From: Jiangella gansuensis DSM 44835 | GTDB lineage: Bacteria > Actinomycetota > Actinomycetes > Jiangellales > Jiangellaceae | Assembly: GCF_000515395.1 (NCBI RefSeq) | Contig: NZ_KI911782.1 | Location: forward strand, 2,230,606 to 2,294,605 | DNA length: 64,000 nucleotides | Direction: 5' to 3' | In this document: one piece after another, positions 24,034-32,868 of the stretch | Layout: each line of letters starts with the position of its first letter | Numbering within the stretch: position 1 is the stretch's first letter | Made by a program: the position numbers and the translations under genes | Notes under the pieces: generated by a model | Database searches by the model: none | What the model was told of the DNA's origin: nothing | The model's input: the letters and a program-made list of their open reading frames with translations, nothing else

Positions 24034-24073
24034 CTCCTGCTTCACCAGGAATGCTTGCCTGGTGAAGCAGGAG
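24034..24073. terminator. Perfect 16-bp hairpin after pyk (also a repeated element)
   Basis: Left arm 24034-24049 and right arm 24058-24073 are perfectly complementary over 16 bp with an 8-nt loop. It separates pyk from the convergent small Cys-rich gene and can serve both. The right arm with flank (24057-24080) matches 25440-25463, in opposite orientation, at 22 of 24 positions. Confidence 0.85.
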
Positions 24074-24105
24074 AACGCCTGCTGACGGCCCCGCCGGGGC
24101 GTCGC

Positions 24106-24330
24106 TCAGGCGTTGGCCGGCTGCAGCACCTCGTCGAGCATGCCGTCCTTGGCCGACTCCACGATCACTCGCAGCTGCGCGAGGCTGATCTGGATGCGCT
24201 GGCCGAAGTCGTCGGTGATGACGACGCGGCGCTCGGGCGGCGCGTTGAGGTTGAGGAAGAGCTCCGGGCAGCCGCAGTCGCAGTTGCCGCAGAACGTGAC
24301 GATGTGCTGGAGAGATGTCGTGCGCTCCAT
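24106..24330 (-). CDS. Small Cys-rich protein of unknown function
   Basis: 74 residues from the ATG at 24330 (MERTTSLQHIV). The N-terminal part contains CGNCDCGCPEL (cysteines at x2, x1, x1 spacing), then a compact domain with APPERRVVITDDFGQ and a leucine-rich helix (ISLAQLRVIVESAKDG). The cysteine knot suggests metal binding, but no recognised family fits with certainty. The frame extends upstream another 18 codons, containing CTC, so a longer protein is possible. Convergent with pyk and divergent from exonuclease III. Confidence 0.7.
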   Translation of the reverse strand: MERTTSLQHIVTFCGNCDCGCPELFLNLNAPPERRVVITDDFGQRIQISLAQLRVIVESAKDGMLDEVLQPANA

Positions 24331-24544
24331 GGGCGGCCTCGATTCTCCCGGTCGACAGGTGCAGTGCCCCCCGGCCTTCGGCAATCTAACCCGAACCGGC
24401 CGGTCACCGACAGTCTTGTCCGGTGCGCCTGCCGGGAGTAGAATCCGCAGGTCAGGGCGCGAAAGGTGCCGTGTTTCGGGCGGGCTTGCGGCGCTCGGTG
24501 CCGCCGCCGTCGGGAGCCGGTGTGCCGCTGTCGGTGGGCGCGGC

Positions 24545-24550
24545 TACGGT
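24545..24550 (+). promoter_or_regulatory. Putative -10 (TACGGT) for leaderless exonuclease III gene
   Basis: TACGGT ends 7 nt before the GTG at 24558, whose downstream codons give the canonical MRVATWNVNS start. The hexamer is identical to that before lgt. Confidence 0.5.
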
Positions 24551-24557
24551 AGGTGCG

Positions 24558-25421
24558 GTGAGGGTCGCCACGTGGAACGTCAACTCGGTCAAGCAACGCC
24601 TGCCCCGCCTGCTGCCGTGGCTGGACCAGCGCCGTCCCGATGTCGTGTGCCTGCAGGAGACCAAGCTCGCCGACGACCTCTTCGCCGGCCTGCTCGGCGC
24701 TGAGCTCGAGGAGCGCGGCTATCAGGTCGCCGCCCACGGCGAGGCACGCTGGAACGGGGTGGCCATCCTGTCGCGGGTGGGGCTCGACGACGTCGTCTCC
24801 GGCCTGCCGGGTGGTCCCGGCTTCCCGCACCCGGAGGCGCGCGCGGTCTCGGCCACCTGCGGTGGCGTGCGGGTGCACTCGGTGTACGTGCCCAACGGCC
24901 GCGAGCCGGGCTCCGAGCACTACCACTACAAGCTGACCTGGCTGGCGGCGCTGCGGGCCGAGGTCGAGGCCGGCCCGGACGCGGTCATGGTGTGCGGCGA
25001 CATGAACATCGCACCCACGGACGCCGACGTCTTCGACCCCGACGCCTACATCGGCCAGACCCACGTCACGCCACCGGAGCGCGAGGCGCTGGCCGAACTG
25101 CAGTCGGCCGGCCTGCACGACGTCGTGCGCGACCGTTGGCCCGCCGAGCGGGTGTTCACCTACTGGGACTACCGGGCCGGCATGTTCCACAAGGACCTCG
25201 GCATGCGCATCGACCTCGTGCTGGCCGGCACTCCGGTGGCCGAGCGGGTCGCGGCGGCCTGGGTCGACCGCCACGCCCGCAAGGGCACCGGGCCCAGCGA
25301 CCACGCACCCGTCATCGTCGACCTCGACGAGGCACCAGACGGCGATATCGGCCCGGTCGTGCCGCCGCCGTCCGCGGCCGCGCCGCGCCGTGGGTCGGTG
25401 AGGCTACCGCAGGCCCGCTGA
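24558..25421 (+). CDS. xthA: Exodeoxyribonuclease III (AP endonuclease)
   Basis: 287 residues of the endonuclease/exonuclease/phosphatase fold. It cleaves abasic sites and removes 3' blocking groups in base-excision repair. Family motifs appear in order: TWNVNSVKQR, CLQETKL, GVAILSR, YVPNGREPGSEHYHYK, GDMNIAPTDADV, FTYWDYRAGMFHKDLGMRIDLVL, GPSDHAPV with the catalytic Asp-His. The GTG start gives the exact family N-terminus. The frame is open upstream but without homology. A nested hairpin follows the stop. Confidence 0.94.
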   Translation: MRVATWNVNSVKQRLPRLLPWLDQRRPDVVCLQETKLADDLFAGLLGAELEERGYQVAAHGEARWNGVAILSRVGLDDVVSGLPGGPGFPHPEARAVSATCGGVRVHSVYVPNGREPGSEHYHYKLTWLAALRAEVEAGPDAVMVCGDMNIAPTDADVFDPDAYIGQTHVTPPEREALAELQSAGLHDVVRDRWPAERVFTYWDYRAGMFHKDLGMRIDLVLAGTPVAERVAAAWVDRHARKGTGPSDHAPVIVDLDEAPDGDIGPVVPPPSAAAPRRGSVRLPQAR

Positions 25422-25437
25422 CGGCGCCTACGCGGCA

Positions 25438-25495
25438 CCAGGCGTTCTCCCGCTCCACCAGGCCTACCTGCCTGTAGGAGCGAGCAAAAGCCTGG
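25438..25495. repeat. Nested hairpin element after exonuclease III gene
   Basis: Outer arms CCAGGC (25438-25443) and GCCTGG (25490-25495) enclose inner arms CGCTCC (25451-25456) with GGAGCG (25477-25482), and CAGGC with GCCTG. Bases 25440-25463 match the pyk-terminator element (24057-24080, reverse complement) at 22 of 24 positions. Probably a terminator and member of a dispersed palindromic family. Confidence 0.65.
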
Positions 25496-25530
25496 CGCGG
25501 CCCGCGATCCAGTCGGTGAGGCCGCGCCGC

Positions 25531-25536
25531 TAGGCT
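25531..25536 (+). promoter_or_regulatory. Putative -10 (TAGGCT) for leaderless aldo/keto reductase gene
   Basis: TAGGCT ends 7 nt before the ATG at 25544. The same hexamer precedes pdtaR with nearly the same spacing. Confidence 0.5.
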
Positions 25537-25543
25537 GGTCGCG

Positions 25544-26500
25544 ATGACGACGCAGCGTGATCCACTGGCCGTGCGGGGCGTCGGGCTGGGGTTGGCCGCC
25601 GTCGGCCGGCCGGGGTATCTGACCGTCGGGCACGGCCGCGACTTCGCGGACGGCGCGAGTGTCGACGACCTTCGCCGGCGCACGCACGACCTGCTCGACG
25701 CCGCCTGGGCGGCGGGGGTGCGCTACGTCGACGCGGCCCGGTCGTACGGGCTGGCCGAGCGGTTCCTGGGGGAGTGGCTGACCGCGCATCCGGGGCGGCG
25801 CGCGGAGCTGACCATCGGCTCCAAATGGGGCTACACGTACACCGCGGACTGGCGCGTCGATGCCGACGTGCACGAGGTCAAGGACCATTCCATCGCCACC
25901 TTCGAGCGGCAGTGGCAGGAGACGCTGGACGCGCTCGGCGGCCCGCCGGACGTCTACCTGGTGCACAGCCTGACCGCCGACAGCCCTGCCCTCGATGACT
26001 CCGAGCTGCTGCGGCGGCTGGCCGTGCTGGCCGCCGACGGCGTGCGGGTGGGGTTCTCCGCCAGCGGGCCGGAGCAGGCGGCCGTGCTGGACCGAGCGCT
26101 CGCCCTGACGGCGGCCGGCGCCGCGCCGTTCCGCGCGGTCCAGGCCACCTGGAACGTGCTCGAACCGTCGGCCGGTGCGGCGCTGGCCCGCGTCCACGAG
26201 GCCGGGTGGTTCGTCGTCGTCAAGGAGACCGTCGCCAACGGCCGGCTCACCGACCGCGGCGACGTCACCCGGCTCCAGGACGCCGCCCGCACCGCCGGGC
26301 TCGCGACCGACGCGCTGGCGCTGGCCGCCGTCCTGCACCAGCCGTTCGTCGACGTCGCGCTCAGCGGTGCCGCCACCGTCGACCAGCTGCACAGCAACCT
26401 CGGCGCCCGGGACGTCGCCACCGCGGTGGAGCTGCCGGCCGGTCTGGCCGAGGAGCCGCGGAGCTACTGGGCGTCCCGGTCCGGGCTCACCTGGACCTGA
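25544..26500 (+). CDS. Aldo/keto reductase family oxidoreductase
   Basis: 318-residue (alpha/beta)8 NADPH-dependent reductase. The catalytic tetrad is visible: Asp and Tyr in YVDAARSYG, Lys in IGSKWGYTY, His in YLVHSL. The C-terminal part keeps GFSASGPEQ, ATWNVLEP and the cofactor-contact region near the end (ALSGAATVDQLHSNL). Length and spacing resemble the actinobacterial AKR subgroup related to L-galactose dehydrogenase. Substrate cannot be assigned. It is convergent with the arsenate reductase gene, with only 5 nt between the stops. Confidence 0.9.
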   Translation: MTTQRDPLAVRGVGLGLAAVGRPGYLTVGHGRDFADGASVDDLRRRTHDLLDAAWAAGVRYVDAARSYGLAERFLGEWLTAHPGRRAELTIGSKWGYTYTADWRVDADVHEVKDHSIATFERQWQETLDALGGPPDVYLVHSLTADSPALDDSELLRRLAVLAADGVRVGFSASGPEQAAVLDRALALTAAGAAPFRAVQATWNVLEPSAGAALARVHEAGWFVVVKETVANGRLTDRGDVTRLQDAARTAGLATDALALAAVLHQPFVDVALSGAATVDQLHSNLGARDVATAVELPAGLAEEPRSYWASRSGLTWT

Positions 26501-26505
26501 TCTCG

Positions 26506-26922
26506 TCAGCTCTCATACGACGGGGCGGTCAGGTCGGCGATGAGTGCCTCGACGCGGCCGCGGATGTCGTCGCGGATGGCGCGGACCGCGTCGATGCCCT
26601 GGCCGGCGGGGTCGTCGAGTTTCCAGTCCTCGTAGCGCTTGCCGGGGTAGAAGGGGCAGGCGTCGCCGCAGCCCATGGTGATGACGACGTCGGAGTCCTG
26701 GACGGCTTGGTCGGTGAGGATCTTCGGCCGTTCGGCAGTGATGTCGATGCCGACTTCGGCCATCGCTTCGACGGCAACCGGGTTGACCTGGTCGGCGGGT
26801 TCGGATCCGGCCGAGCGGACCTCGACGCTGCCGCCGGACAGGTGGTTGAGGAACGCGGCGGCCATCTGCGAGCGGCCGGCGTTGTGGACACAGACGAACA
26901 GGACGCTGGGCTGGTCGGTCAC
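26506..26922 (-). CDS. arsC: Arsenate reductase, low-molecular-weight phosphatase fold
   Basis: 138 residues. P-loop CVHNAGRS at 11-18 with nucleophile Cys11, plus Cys85 and Cys89 in ITMGCGDACP, the cysteines that relay the disulfide. PGKRYEDWKLDDPAG is the usual substrate-side segment. It reduces arsenate to arsenite using thioredoxin or mycothiol. A second homologue at 33462 shares CVHNAGRSQMA, MGCGDAC and GKRYEDW. The gene stands alone, without adjacent arsR or efflux gene; relatives in the 33-38 kb cluster may act with it. Confidence 0.9.
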   Translation of the reverse strand: MTDQPSVLFVCVHNAGRSQMAAAFLNHLSGGSVEVRSAGSEPADQVNPVAVEAMAEVGIDITAERPKILTDQAVQDSDVVITMGCGDACPFYPGKRYEDWKLDDPAGQGIDAVRAIRDDIRGRVEALIADLTAPSYES

Positions 26923-27118
26923 GGACTACTCCTCGCGGGGTGTGGTCGGACGTGCGCCGCCACGGCCGATGCTGGGGGGAAGGAACCGTCGGACTGTCCA
27001 CAACGATACGCAGGTCAAGGCGGCTGCGGCGCCGCGGCCGGCAACGGCGACGGGCTGGGGCTCGGCCCGCGGACCACCGAGGCCTAGGTGCCGGGGTCGT
27101 CCCCCGCCCGGGGTCTGC

Positions 27119-27802
27119 TCAGGTCAGATCGCTGAAGCGTTCGGTGTTCTCGATGAGCCCGGAGGCGATGAGAGTGTCGCCGGGATCCACGACGGTGTCG
27201 GCGGTCGCGTAAGTGAAGCCCTGGCCCGGCTTCTTCACCGCGACGACCGTCACGCCGTACTTGCTGCGGATCGCGGAGTCGCCGAGGCGCTTACCGACTG
27301 CTTCGCGGGGCGGGGAGGTCTTGACCATGGCGAAGCCGTCGTCGAACTCGATGTAGTCGAGCATCCGGCCGTGTACGAGGTGCGCCACCCGTACACCCAT
27401 GTCGTGCTCGGGCCGGACGACATGGTGAACGCCGATCTGGCTGAGGATCCTCGCGTGGGAATGGCTGATCGCCTTCGCCCAGATGGTGGGGATGCCCATT
27501 TCGACCAGCACGGACGCGGTGAGGATGCTCGCCTCCAGGTCGCTGCCGATGCCGACCACCGCGCGTTCGCACTCGTGCACCGACAGCTGGCGCATGGCGT
27601 CGTCGTTGGTCGTGTCGGCGGCGACGACGTGGGTGAGGCGGCCGGCCGCCGACTGCACCCGCTCCGGGTCCTTGTCGATGCCGAGGACCTCGGTGTGGCC
27701 GTCGCGCATCAACTCCAGCGCCAGCGACTTGCCGAACCGGCCCAGGCCCGCCACGACGACCGTTCTCGGTGACCGCACCTGACCGCTCGCCCGCCTAGCC
27801 AA
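27119..27802 (-). CDS. ktrA: Potassium channel regulatory subunit (TrkA/KtrA, RCK)
   Basis: 227 residues: N-terminal Rossmann RCK domain with GLGRFG (19-24) and acidic GIDKD at the end of beta-2, then a TrkA-C domain (TVVAVKKPG, VVDPGDTLIASG). The cytoplasmic ring-forming subunit that gates KtrB in response to nucleotides. The TTG start at 27802 is preceded by a strong GGAAGGGAG and overlaps the ktrB stop by 8 nt; a GTG 24 nt downstream is the alternative. Cotranscribed with ktrB. Confidence 0.92.
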   Translation of the reverse strand: MARRASGQVRSPRTVVVAGLGRFGKSLALELMRDGHTEVLGIDKDPERVQSAAGRLTHVVAADTTNDDAMRQLSVHECERAVVGIGSDLEASILTASVLVEMGIPTIWAKAISHSHARILSQIGVHHVVRPEHDMGVRVAHLVHGRMLDYIEFDDGFAMVKTSPPREAVGKRLGDSAIRSKYGVTVVAVKKPGQGFTYATADTVVDPGDTLIASGLIENTERFSDLT

Positions 27803-29123
27803 TGATCGGTCTCCCTTCCGGCTGCTCGTACAGCCGTTCGTGCTGCCGCAACGCCAACGCGCTGGCCAGCGTGATCGGCCCGAGACGGCCGACGAACATC
27901 AGTATGACGAGAACGAGCTGACCCGCCGCGGGAAGCTCGGCTGTGATGCCGGTGGAGAGCCCGACTGTCGCGAAGGCGGAGATGGCCTCGAACAGCACCG
28001 TGTTCAGGACGAGGTCGGTCATCGCGAGCAGGATCAGAGTCGAGATGGTCACCGCGGCGACGGCGAGCAGCGCCACCGTCAACGCCTGCCGCTGCGCCCG
28101 GGATCCCACCCGGCGGTCGAACACGTTGACCGACCGCTCGCCGCGGATCTCGGCGTAGATGACAAACAGCAACAGGAAGAACGTGGCCACTTTGATGCCG
28201 CCCGCGGTACCGGCGCTGCCACCGCCGATGAACATGAGGACGCCGGAGCCGAGCCAGGTGACATCGCTCATCTGTGCGACGTCCAGGCTGTTGAATCCCG
28301 CGGTCCGCAGCATCGTGGAGTGGAAGAACGCGGCCAGCCAGCGCTCGCCGCCGCCCAGCGCCCCGAGCGTGGCGTCGTTCCCCCATTCGCTGGCCAGCAC
28401 GAACGCGGTGCCGCTGACCAGCAGGAGGACCGTTCCCCACACCGTGATCTTCGTGTGGAGGCTCCACTGGCGTGGCCGCCGGAACTGCCGGCGCAGCTCC
28501 AGGAGCACGGGGAAGCCGATCCCACCGCAGATCACCGTGATGGCGATGGGCAGGCAGAACCACGGGTCGGAGACGAACCGCATCAGGCTGTCGCTGTAGA
28601 GCGAGAAGCCGGCGTTGTTGAACGCCGACACGGCGTGGAAGACACTCTCGTACGCGGCTTGCCCGGGCGGGACGTCGTACGCCGTCACCAGCCGTAGCCA
28701 CAACAGCACCGCGACGGTGACCTCGAACGCCACGCTGATCTTGGCGACGCCGACGATGATGCCGCGCACGTCGCCGAGGCCCAGGCTCCTGGTTTCCGTG
28801 GCCGCCGCGAGCCGCGATCGTAGCCGCATCCGCCGCGAGATCAGCATGACCAGCAGCGTGGCCATCGTCATGATGCCGAACCCGCCCACCTGGATGAGGC
28901 AGAGGATCACGATCTCACCGAAGGTGCTCCAGTGCGCCGCGGTGTCGACGACGACCAGCCCGGTCACGCAGACCGCTGAGGTGGACGTGAACAGCGCCTC
29001 CACCAGCGTCGCCGAACCCTGGCCTTCGCGCGCCCAGGGCAGCGCCAGCAGTCCCGTCCCGACCATGATCACGGCTGCGAAGCCCAGCACGACGATCTGG
29101 GCGGGAGTCCAGCCATGAGTCAT
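27795..29123 (-). CDS. ktrB: Potassium transporter membrane subunit (Trk/Ktr family)
   Basis: 442 residues from the ATG at 29123 (MTHGWTPAQ), with another ATG 12 nt earlier. A polytopic K+ channel-like transporter with four pseudo-repeats, each with a pore loop: SAVCVTGLVVVDT, SAFNNAGFSLYSD, RTAGFNSLDVA and SAFATVGLSTGIT, carrying the conserved selectivity glycines. The end VGRLGPITLASALAL matches the family. The frame runs 70 codons further upstream without homology. The partner KtrA is directly downstream. KtrAB systems import K+ with Na+ or H+ and serve osmotic adaptation. Confidence 0.93.
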   Translation of the reverse strand: MTHGWTPAQIVVLGFAAVIMVGTGLLALPWAREGQGSATLVEALFTSTSAVCVTGLVVVDTAAHWSTFGEIVILCLIQVGGFGIMTMATLLVMLISRRMRLRSRLAAATETRSLGLGDVRGIIVGVAKISVAFEVTVAVLLWLRLVTAYDVPPGQAAYESVFHAVSAFNNAGFSLYSDSLMRFVSDPWFCLPIAITVICGGIGFPVLLELRRQFRRPRQWSLHTKITVWGTVLLLVSGTAFVLASEWGNDATLGALGGGERWLAAFFHSTMLRTAGFNSLDVAQMSDVTWLGSGVLMFIGGGSAGTAGGIKVATFFLLLFVIYAEIRGERSVNVFDRRVGSRAQRQALTVALLAVAAVTISTLILLAMTDLVLNTVLFEAISAFATVGLSTGITAELPAAGQLVLVILMFVGRLGPITLASALALRQHERLYEQPEGRPIIG

Positions 29124-29292
29124 GCGACCCCGCATGCCGTGGCCACGCCACCTCGCCGCCGGACCTCCGCTACGCACGATTCTCGAACCTATCGCCGCGG
29201 CGCCGGCTCCGGCCGGAATCGCGGCCGGCGCAGGCGTCAAGAAACCGTCAAGATTCTCGGCTCCGGGTCGGCGGACACCTCGTCCCGCGTCC

Positions 29293-29308
29293 GTCACAGC
29301 GCTGTGAC
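29293..29308. promoter_or_regulatory. Perfect 16-bp palindrome in ktrB/TetR divergent region
   Basis: GTCACAGCGCTGTGAC, a perfect inverted repeat, lies 77 nt before the TetR start and about 170 nt before ktrB. It is a candidate operator, most simply for the adjacent TetR regulator. Confidence 0.35.
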
Positions 29309-29384
29309 CAGCTGGTTCGCCCTCCGGCCGGCTGGCCCGGGACATATCGGCGCATGCTTGCGCCCGGCGTTGAACGACTGTTTA

Positions 29385-30083
29385 ATGGCTGATGTGCGCG
29401 ACATACCCACGGACCGCGACACTCGGCCCCCCGCAGTAGACACGGTCGAGCGGATTCGTGACGCCGCGATCATGCGCTTCGGGCGGGACGGGTTCGGTGT
29501 GGGGCTTCGTGCTATCGCGGCGGATGCCGGGGTGACCGCCGGCCTGGTGGTACACCACTTCGGCTCCAAGGACGGCCTGCGGCGAGCGTGCGACGATCAT
29601 GTCCTGGCCTTCATCCGGGCGGAGAAGACGAAGGCCGCCACGTCCGGTACGGCCAGCATGCTCCTGGCCCAGCTGGCCGAGATCGACCGGTTCGCGCCGA
29701 TGCTGCGCTACCTGCTGCGCAGCCTGCAGTCCGGCGGGACGATGGCGGCGGAGCTGGTCGAGCACATGATGGCCGACGCGCAGGAGTACCTGGCCGCTGG
29801 AGTCGAGGCAGGGGTGTTCAGGCCGAGCCGCGACCCTGAAGCACGGACCCGCTACCTGGCCTACCAGAACATCGGCGGCATGCTGCTGTGGGCCTCGATG
29901 CACCTGGACGAGTACCAGGAGGATTTCGCGGCCGCGTTCCGCCACTACCTCGAAGAACTCACCCTGCCCGCTCTCGAGCTGTTCAGCCACGGCCTGTTCG
30001 TCGACCGTTCCATGCTGGACAACTACCTCATGTACGTGCCGGACCCGCCGTCGGACGGCGACGCCGCACCACCGGCGACCTGA
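29385..30083 (+). CDS. TetR-family transcriptional regulator
   Basis: 232 residues. N-terminal TetR helix-turn-helix: VERIRDAAIMRFGRDGF, LRAIAADAGVTAGLVVHHFGSKDGLRRACDDHV. The ligand-binding helical domain has ADAQEYLAAGVEAG and TRYLAYQNIGGMLLW. It lies 87 nt upstream of, and parallel to, the ABC-2 exporter genes, the usual arrangement for a drug-responsive repressor. The ligand is unknown. The ATG at 29385 (MADVRDIP) was chosen by domain fit; the Shine-Dalgarno is poor. Confidence 0.9.
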   Translation: MADVRDIPTDRDTRPPAVDTVERIRDAAIMRFGRDGFGVGLRAIAADAGVTAGLVVHHFGSKDGLRRACDDHVLAFIRAEKTKAATSGTASMLLAQLAEIDRFAPMLRYLLRSLQSGGTMAAELVEHMMADAQEYLAAGVEAGVFRPSRDPEARTRYLAYQNIGGMLLWASMHLDEYQEDFAAAFRHYLEELTLPALELFSHGLFVDRSMLDNYLMYVPDPPSDGDAAPPAT

Positions 30084-30170
30084 CAGCGCGCACGCCCGCT
30101 CACGGGCACCGACATCCGGTACGCACTCATTCCCGGGCACGGCCCGGTCTTCATCGAACGAGGTACGGCG

Positions 30171-31106
30171 ATGACCCCTGCCATCCAGATCCAGAACCTG
30201 CGCAAGTCCTTCGGCGCCGTCACGGCGCTCGACGGTCTCGACATGACCGTCGAAACCGGCACTGTCCACGGGTTCCTCGGCCCCAACGGCGCCGGCAAGT
30301 CCACCACCATCCGCGTCCTGCTCGGCCTGCTGCGCCCGGACTCCGGCAGCGTCAGCCTCCTCGGCGGCGACCCGTGGACGGACGCCGTCGCCCTGCACCA
30401 CCGGCTGGCCTACGTCCCCGGCGACGTCGAACTGTGGCCCAACCTCACCGGTGGCGAGGCCATCGACCTACTCGGCCGGCTGCGCGGGGGACTCGACGCC
30501 GCACGCCGTCGCGACCTGATCGAGCGCTTCGACCTGGACCCGTCGAAGAAGGCACGCACGTACTCGAAGGGCAACCGGCAGAAGGCCGCGATCGTCGCGG
30601 CGCTCGCCTCCGACGTCGAACTGCTCATCCTCGACGAGCCGACGGCCGGGTTGGACCCGTTGATGGAGACGGTGTTCCAGGAGTTCATCCGCGAGGCCAA
30701 GGCCGACGGCCGCACGGTCCTGTTGTCGAGCCACATCCTCGCCCAGGTCGAGAAGCTCGGCGATACGATCAGCATCATCCGTCGGGGCCAGGTCGTCCAG
30801 ACCGGAACGCTCGCCCAGATGCGTCACCTCACCCGTACCACCATCGAGGCGGACACCGAACGTCCCGCGGGGGCCCTGGCCGAAGCCCCAGGCGTGCACA
30901 ACTTCCACAGCGGCGACGGGCGCGCCCGGTTCGACGTGGACAGTGAACACCTCGACGCCACGATCCGGCGGCTCGGCGAGCTCGGCGTGCGCAGCCTCAC
31001 CAGCCACCCGCCGACGCTGGAAGAGCTCATGCTGCGTCACTACGGCGACGAACTCACCGCCAACGGTTCCGCCGGCGCGGCGAGCGCGGCGGGGGGTCCG
31101 CGATGA
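30171..31106 (+). CDS. ABC transporter ATP-binding protein (ABC-2 exporter)
   Basis: 311 residues. Walker [10 protein letters not shown] at 37-45, Q-loop region [17 protein letters not shown], an unusual signature YSKGNRQK, Walker [14 protein letters not shown] and H-loop LSSHI. The C-terminal 90 residues are the extension of drug-type exporters (CcmA/DrrA-like). Starts 87 nt after the TetR gene and overlaps the permease start (ATGA), so one operon. Likely exports an antibiotic or other hydrophobic compound. The Asn after KG in the signature recurs in this subgroup. Confidence 0.93.
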   Translation: MTPAIQIQNLRKSFGAVTALDGLDMTVETGTVHGFLGPNGAGKSTTIRVLLGLLRPDSGSVSLLGGDPWTDAVALHHRLAYVPGDVELWPNLTGGEAIDLLGRLRGGLDAARRRDLIERFDLDPSKKARTYSKGNRQKAAIVAALASDVELLILDEPTAGLDPLMETVFQEFIREAKADGRTVLLSSHILAQVEKLGDTISIIRRGQVVQTGTLAQMRHLTRTTIEADTERPAGALAEAPGVHNFHSGDGRARFDVDSEHLDATIRRLGELGVRSLTSHPPTLEELMLRHYGDELTANGSAGAASAAGGPR

Positions 31107-32749
31107 GCGCCGCGACCCTGCCCGCGCAGAGGCAGGCCGCCGGCCAGCACACCCTGGCAGGTACCGCCACGCTGGTCCGGTTCATCCTGCGGCGCGACCG
31201 TGTCCGGCTGCCGGTGTGGATCGGCGCCCTGACGCTGTTCGGGGTCGGCTCCATCGGCAGCTTCGAGCAGACGTATCCCACGGAGGCGGACCGGCAGACC
31301 GCGGCGGACCTGACCAGCCTGCCGGCCGTCACCGCGATGGTGGGCCGCATCTACAGTCGCGACGACTACACGTACGGCGTGATGGCCGGGCACCAGATGT
31401 CCGTCTTCATGGCCCTGTTCCTGGGTTTGATGAGCATTCTGCTGTTCGTGCGGCACACCCGCGCGGAGGAGGAAGCCGGCCGGGCCGAGCTGATCCGCTC
31501 CAGTGTCCTGGGCCGGCACGCACAGACCACCGCCGCGTTCATCGTCGTCGGCGCAGCGAACATCGCCACCGGCCTGCTCATCGCCCTCGGGCTGGCGAGC
31601 TCCGGCGCCGACGGGGTCACCACCTCCGGCTCGCTCCTGTTCGGCGCGGGCCTGGCCGCCGCCGGCCTGGCCTTCACCGCCGTGGCGGCGGTGACCAGCC
31701 AGGTCACCGAGTATGCCCGCGGGGCATCCGGAATGGCGCTGGCGGTTCTGGGCGGGACCTACGTCGTGCGCGCGGTCGGTGACGTCGCCGAGTGCGGCCT
31801 GTCGTGGGCGTCGCCGCTGTACTGGGTGCAGGCGACCCGGTCATACGCCGCCGACCAGCGCTGGTGGCCGCTCCTGCTCCTCATCGCACTGGCGGTGATG
31901 CTCGCCGCGGTCGCGTACGCGCTGAGTACCCGCCGCGACGTCGGCGCCGGGCTCCGTCCCGCCCGGCTCGGCTCGCCCACCGCGTCGCCGGCGCTGAGCA
32001 GCCCGCTCGGGCTCGCGTTCAGGCTGCAGCGTGCCGGCCTCGTCGCCTGGTCCATCGGCCTGCTCATCCTCGCGATCACATACGGCTCTCTGGTCGACAG
32101 CATCCAGGACATGTTCGACCAGATCTCCTCCATGGAGGACATGATCCGCGACGTCGCCGGCGCGACTCTCATCGAGTCCTGGCTGGTCACCGTGCTCAGC
32201 CTCACCGGCATGATCGCGTCCGTCCAGGCCGTCCTGGCGGTGTTGCGGCTGCGGTCGGAGGAGACCTCCGGGCGTGCCGAGCCGCTCCTGGCCACCGCCG
32301 TGTCCCGGCCACGTTGGGCGGCCAGCCACCTCGCCATGGCTTTCGGAGGCAGCACGGTGATCATGGTGCTGGTGGGCCTGGGCTTCGGTGTGTCGACGGC
32401 GATCGCGACCGACGACGCGGCCTGGCTCGCTCAGATGCTCGCCGCCGCACTCGTCCAGCTCCCCGCGATCTGGGTGGCCGCCGGTTTCGCTGCCGCAGTG
32501 GTCGGCCTGGCCCCCCGGCTCAGCCCGCTGGCCTGGCTCATTCCGGCGTACGCAATCGCGGTGATCTACATCGGGCAGATCCTGCAGTTCCCCGGCTGGA
32601 CCAGGAACCTGTCGCCGTTCGGGCACGTGCCTGAACTCCCGGCCGCGGACTTCGAACTCACCTCGACTATCGTGCTCCTGGCCATCGCGGCCGCGTTCAC
32701 CTGGGCGGGGCTGGCCGGCCTGCGGCGGCGGGACGTCCCGGTGGCCTGA
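31103..32749 (+). CDS. ABC-2 type exporter permease
   Basis: 548 residues with about 12 hydrophobic segments in two similar halves (around 30-260 and 300-545), a duplicated six-helix ABC-2 permease as in actinobacterial antibiotic exporters. Internal repeats such as [18 protein letters not shown] and [18 protein letters not shown] mark the equivalent loop of each half. Its ATG overlaps the ATPase stop. With the 30171 ATPase it forms the exporter probably repressed by the TetR at 29385. A second TetR gene follows 119 nt downstream. Confidence 0.9.
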   Translation: MSAATLPAQRQAAGQHTLAGTATLVRFILRRDRVRLPVWIGALTLFGVGSIGSFEQTYPTEADRQTAADLTSLPAVTAMVGRIYSRDDYTYGVMAGHQMSVFMALFLGLMSILLFVRHTRAEEEAGRAELIRSSVLGRHAQTTAAFIVVGAANIATGLLIALGLASSGADGVTTSGSLLFGAGLAAAGLAFTAVAAVTSQVTEYARGASGMALAVLGGTYVVRAVGDVAECGLSWASPLYWVQATRSYAADQRWWPLLLLIALAVMLAAVAYALSTRRDVGAGLRPARLGSPTASPALSSPLGLAFRLQRAGLVAWSIGLLILAITYGSLVDSIQDMFDQISSMEDMIRDVAGATLIESWLVTVLSLTGMIASVQAVLAVLRLRSEETSGRAEPLLATAVSRPRWAASHLAMAFGGSTVIMVLVGLGFGVSTAIATDDAAWLAQMLAAALVQLPAIWVAAGFAAAVVGLAPRLSPLAWLIPAYAIAVIYIGQILQFPGWTRNLSPFGHVPELPAADFELTSTIVLLAIAAAFTWAGLAGLRRRDVPVA

Positions 32750-32868
32750 CCGTCGCCGGACGCCGGCTCCGGTTCGACGCCGACACCATCAGGACTTCCG
32801 GGAGCGCACGCTGAGAGGGCGGCCTGACTATGGGTACGGGGGTCCAGAAGCCAATGGGGTGACCAGCC

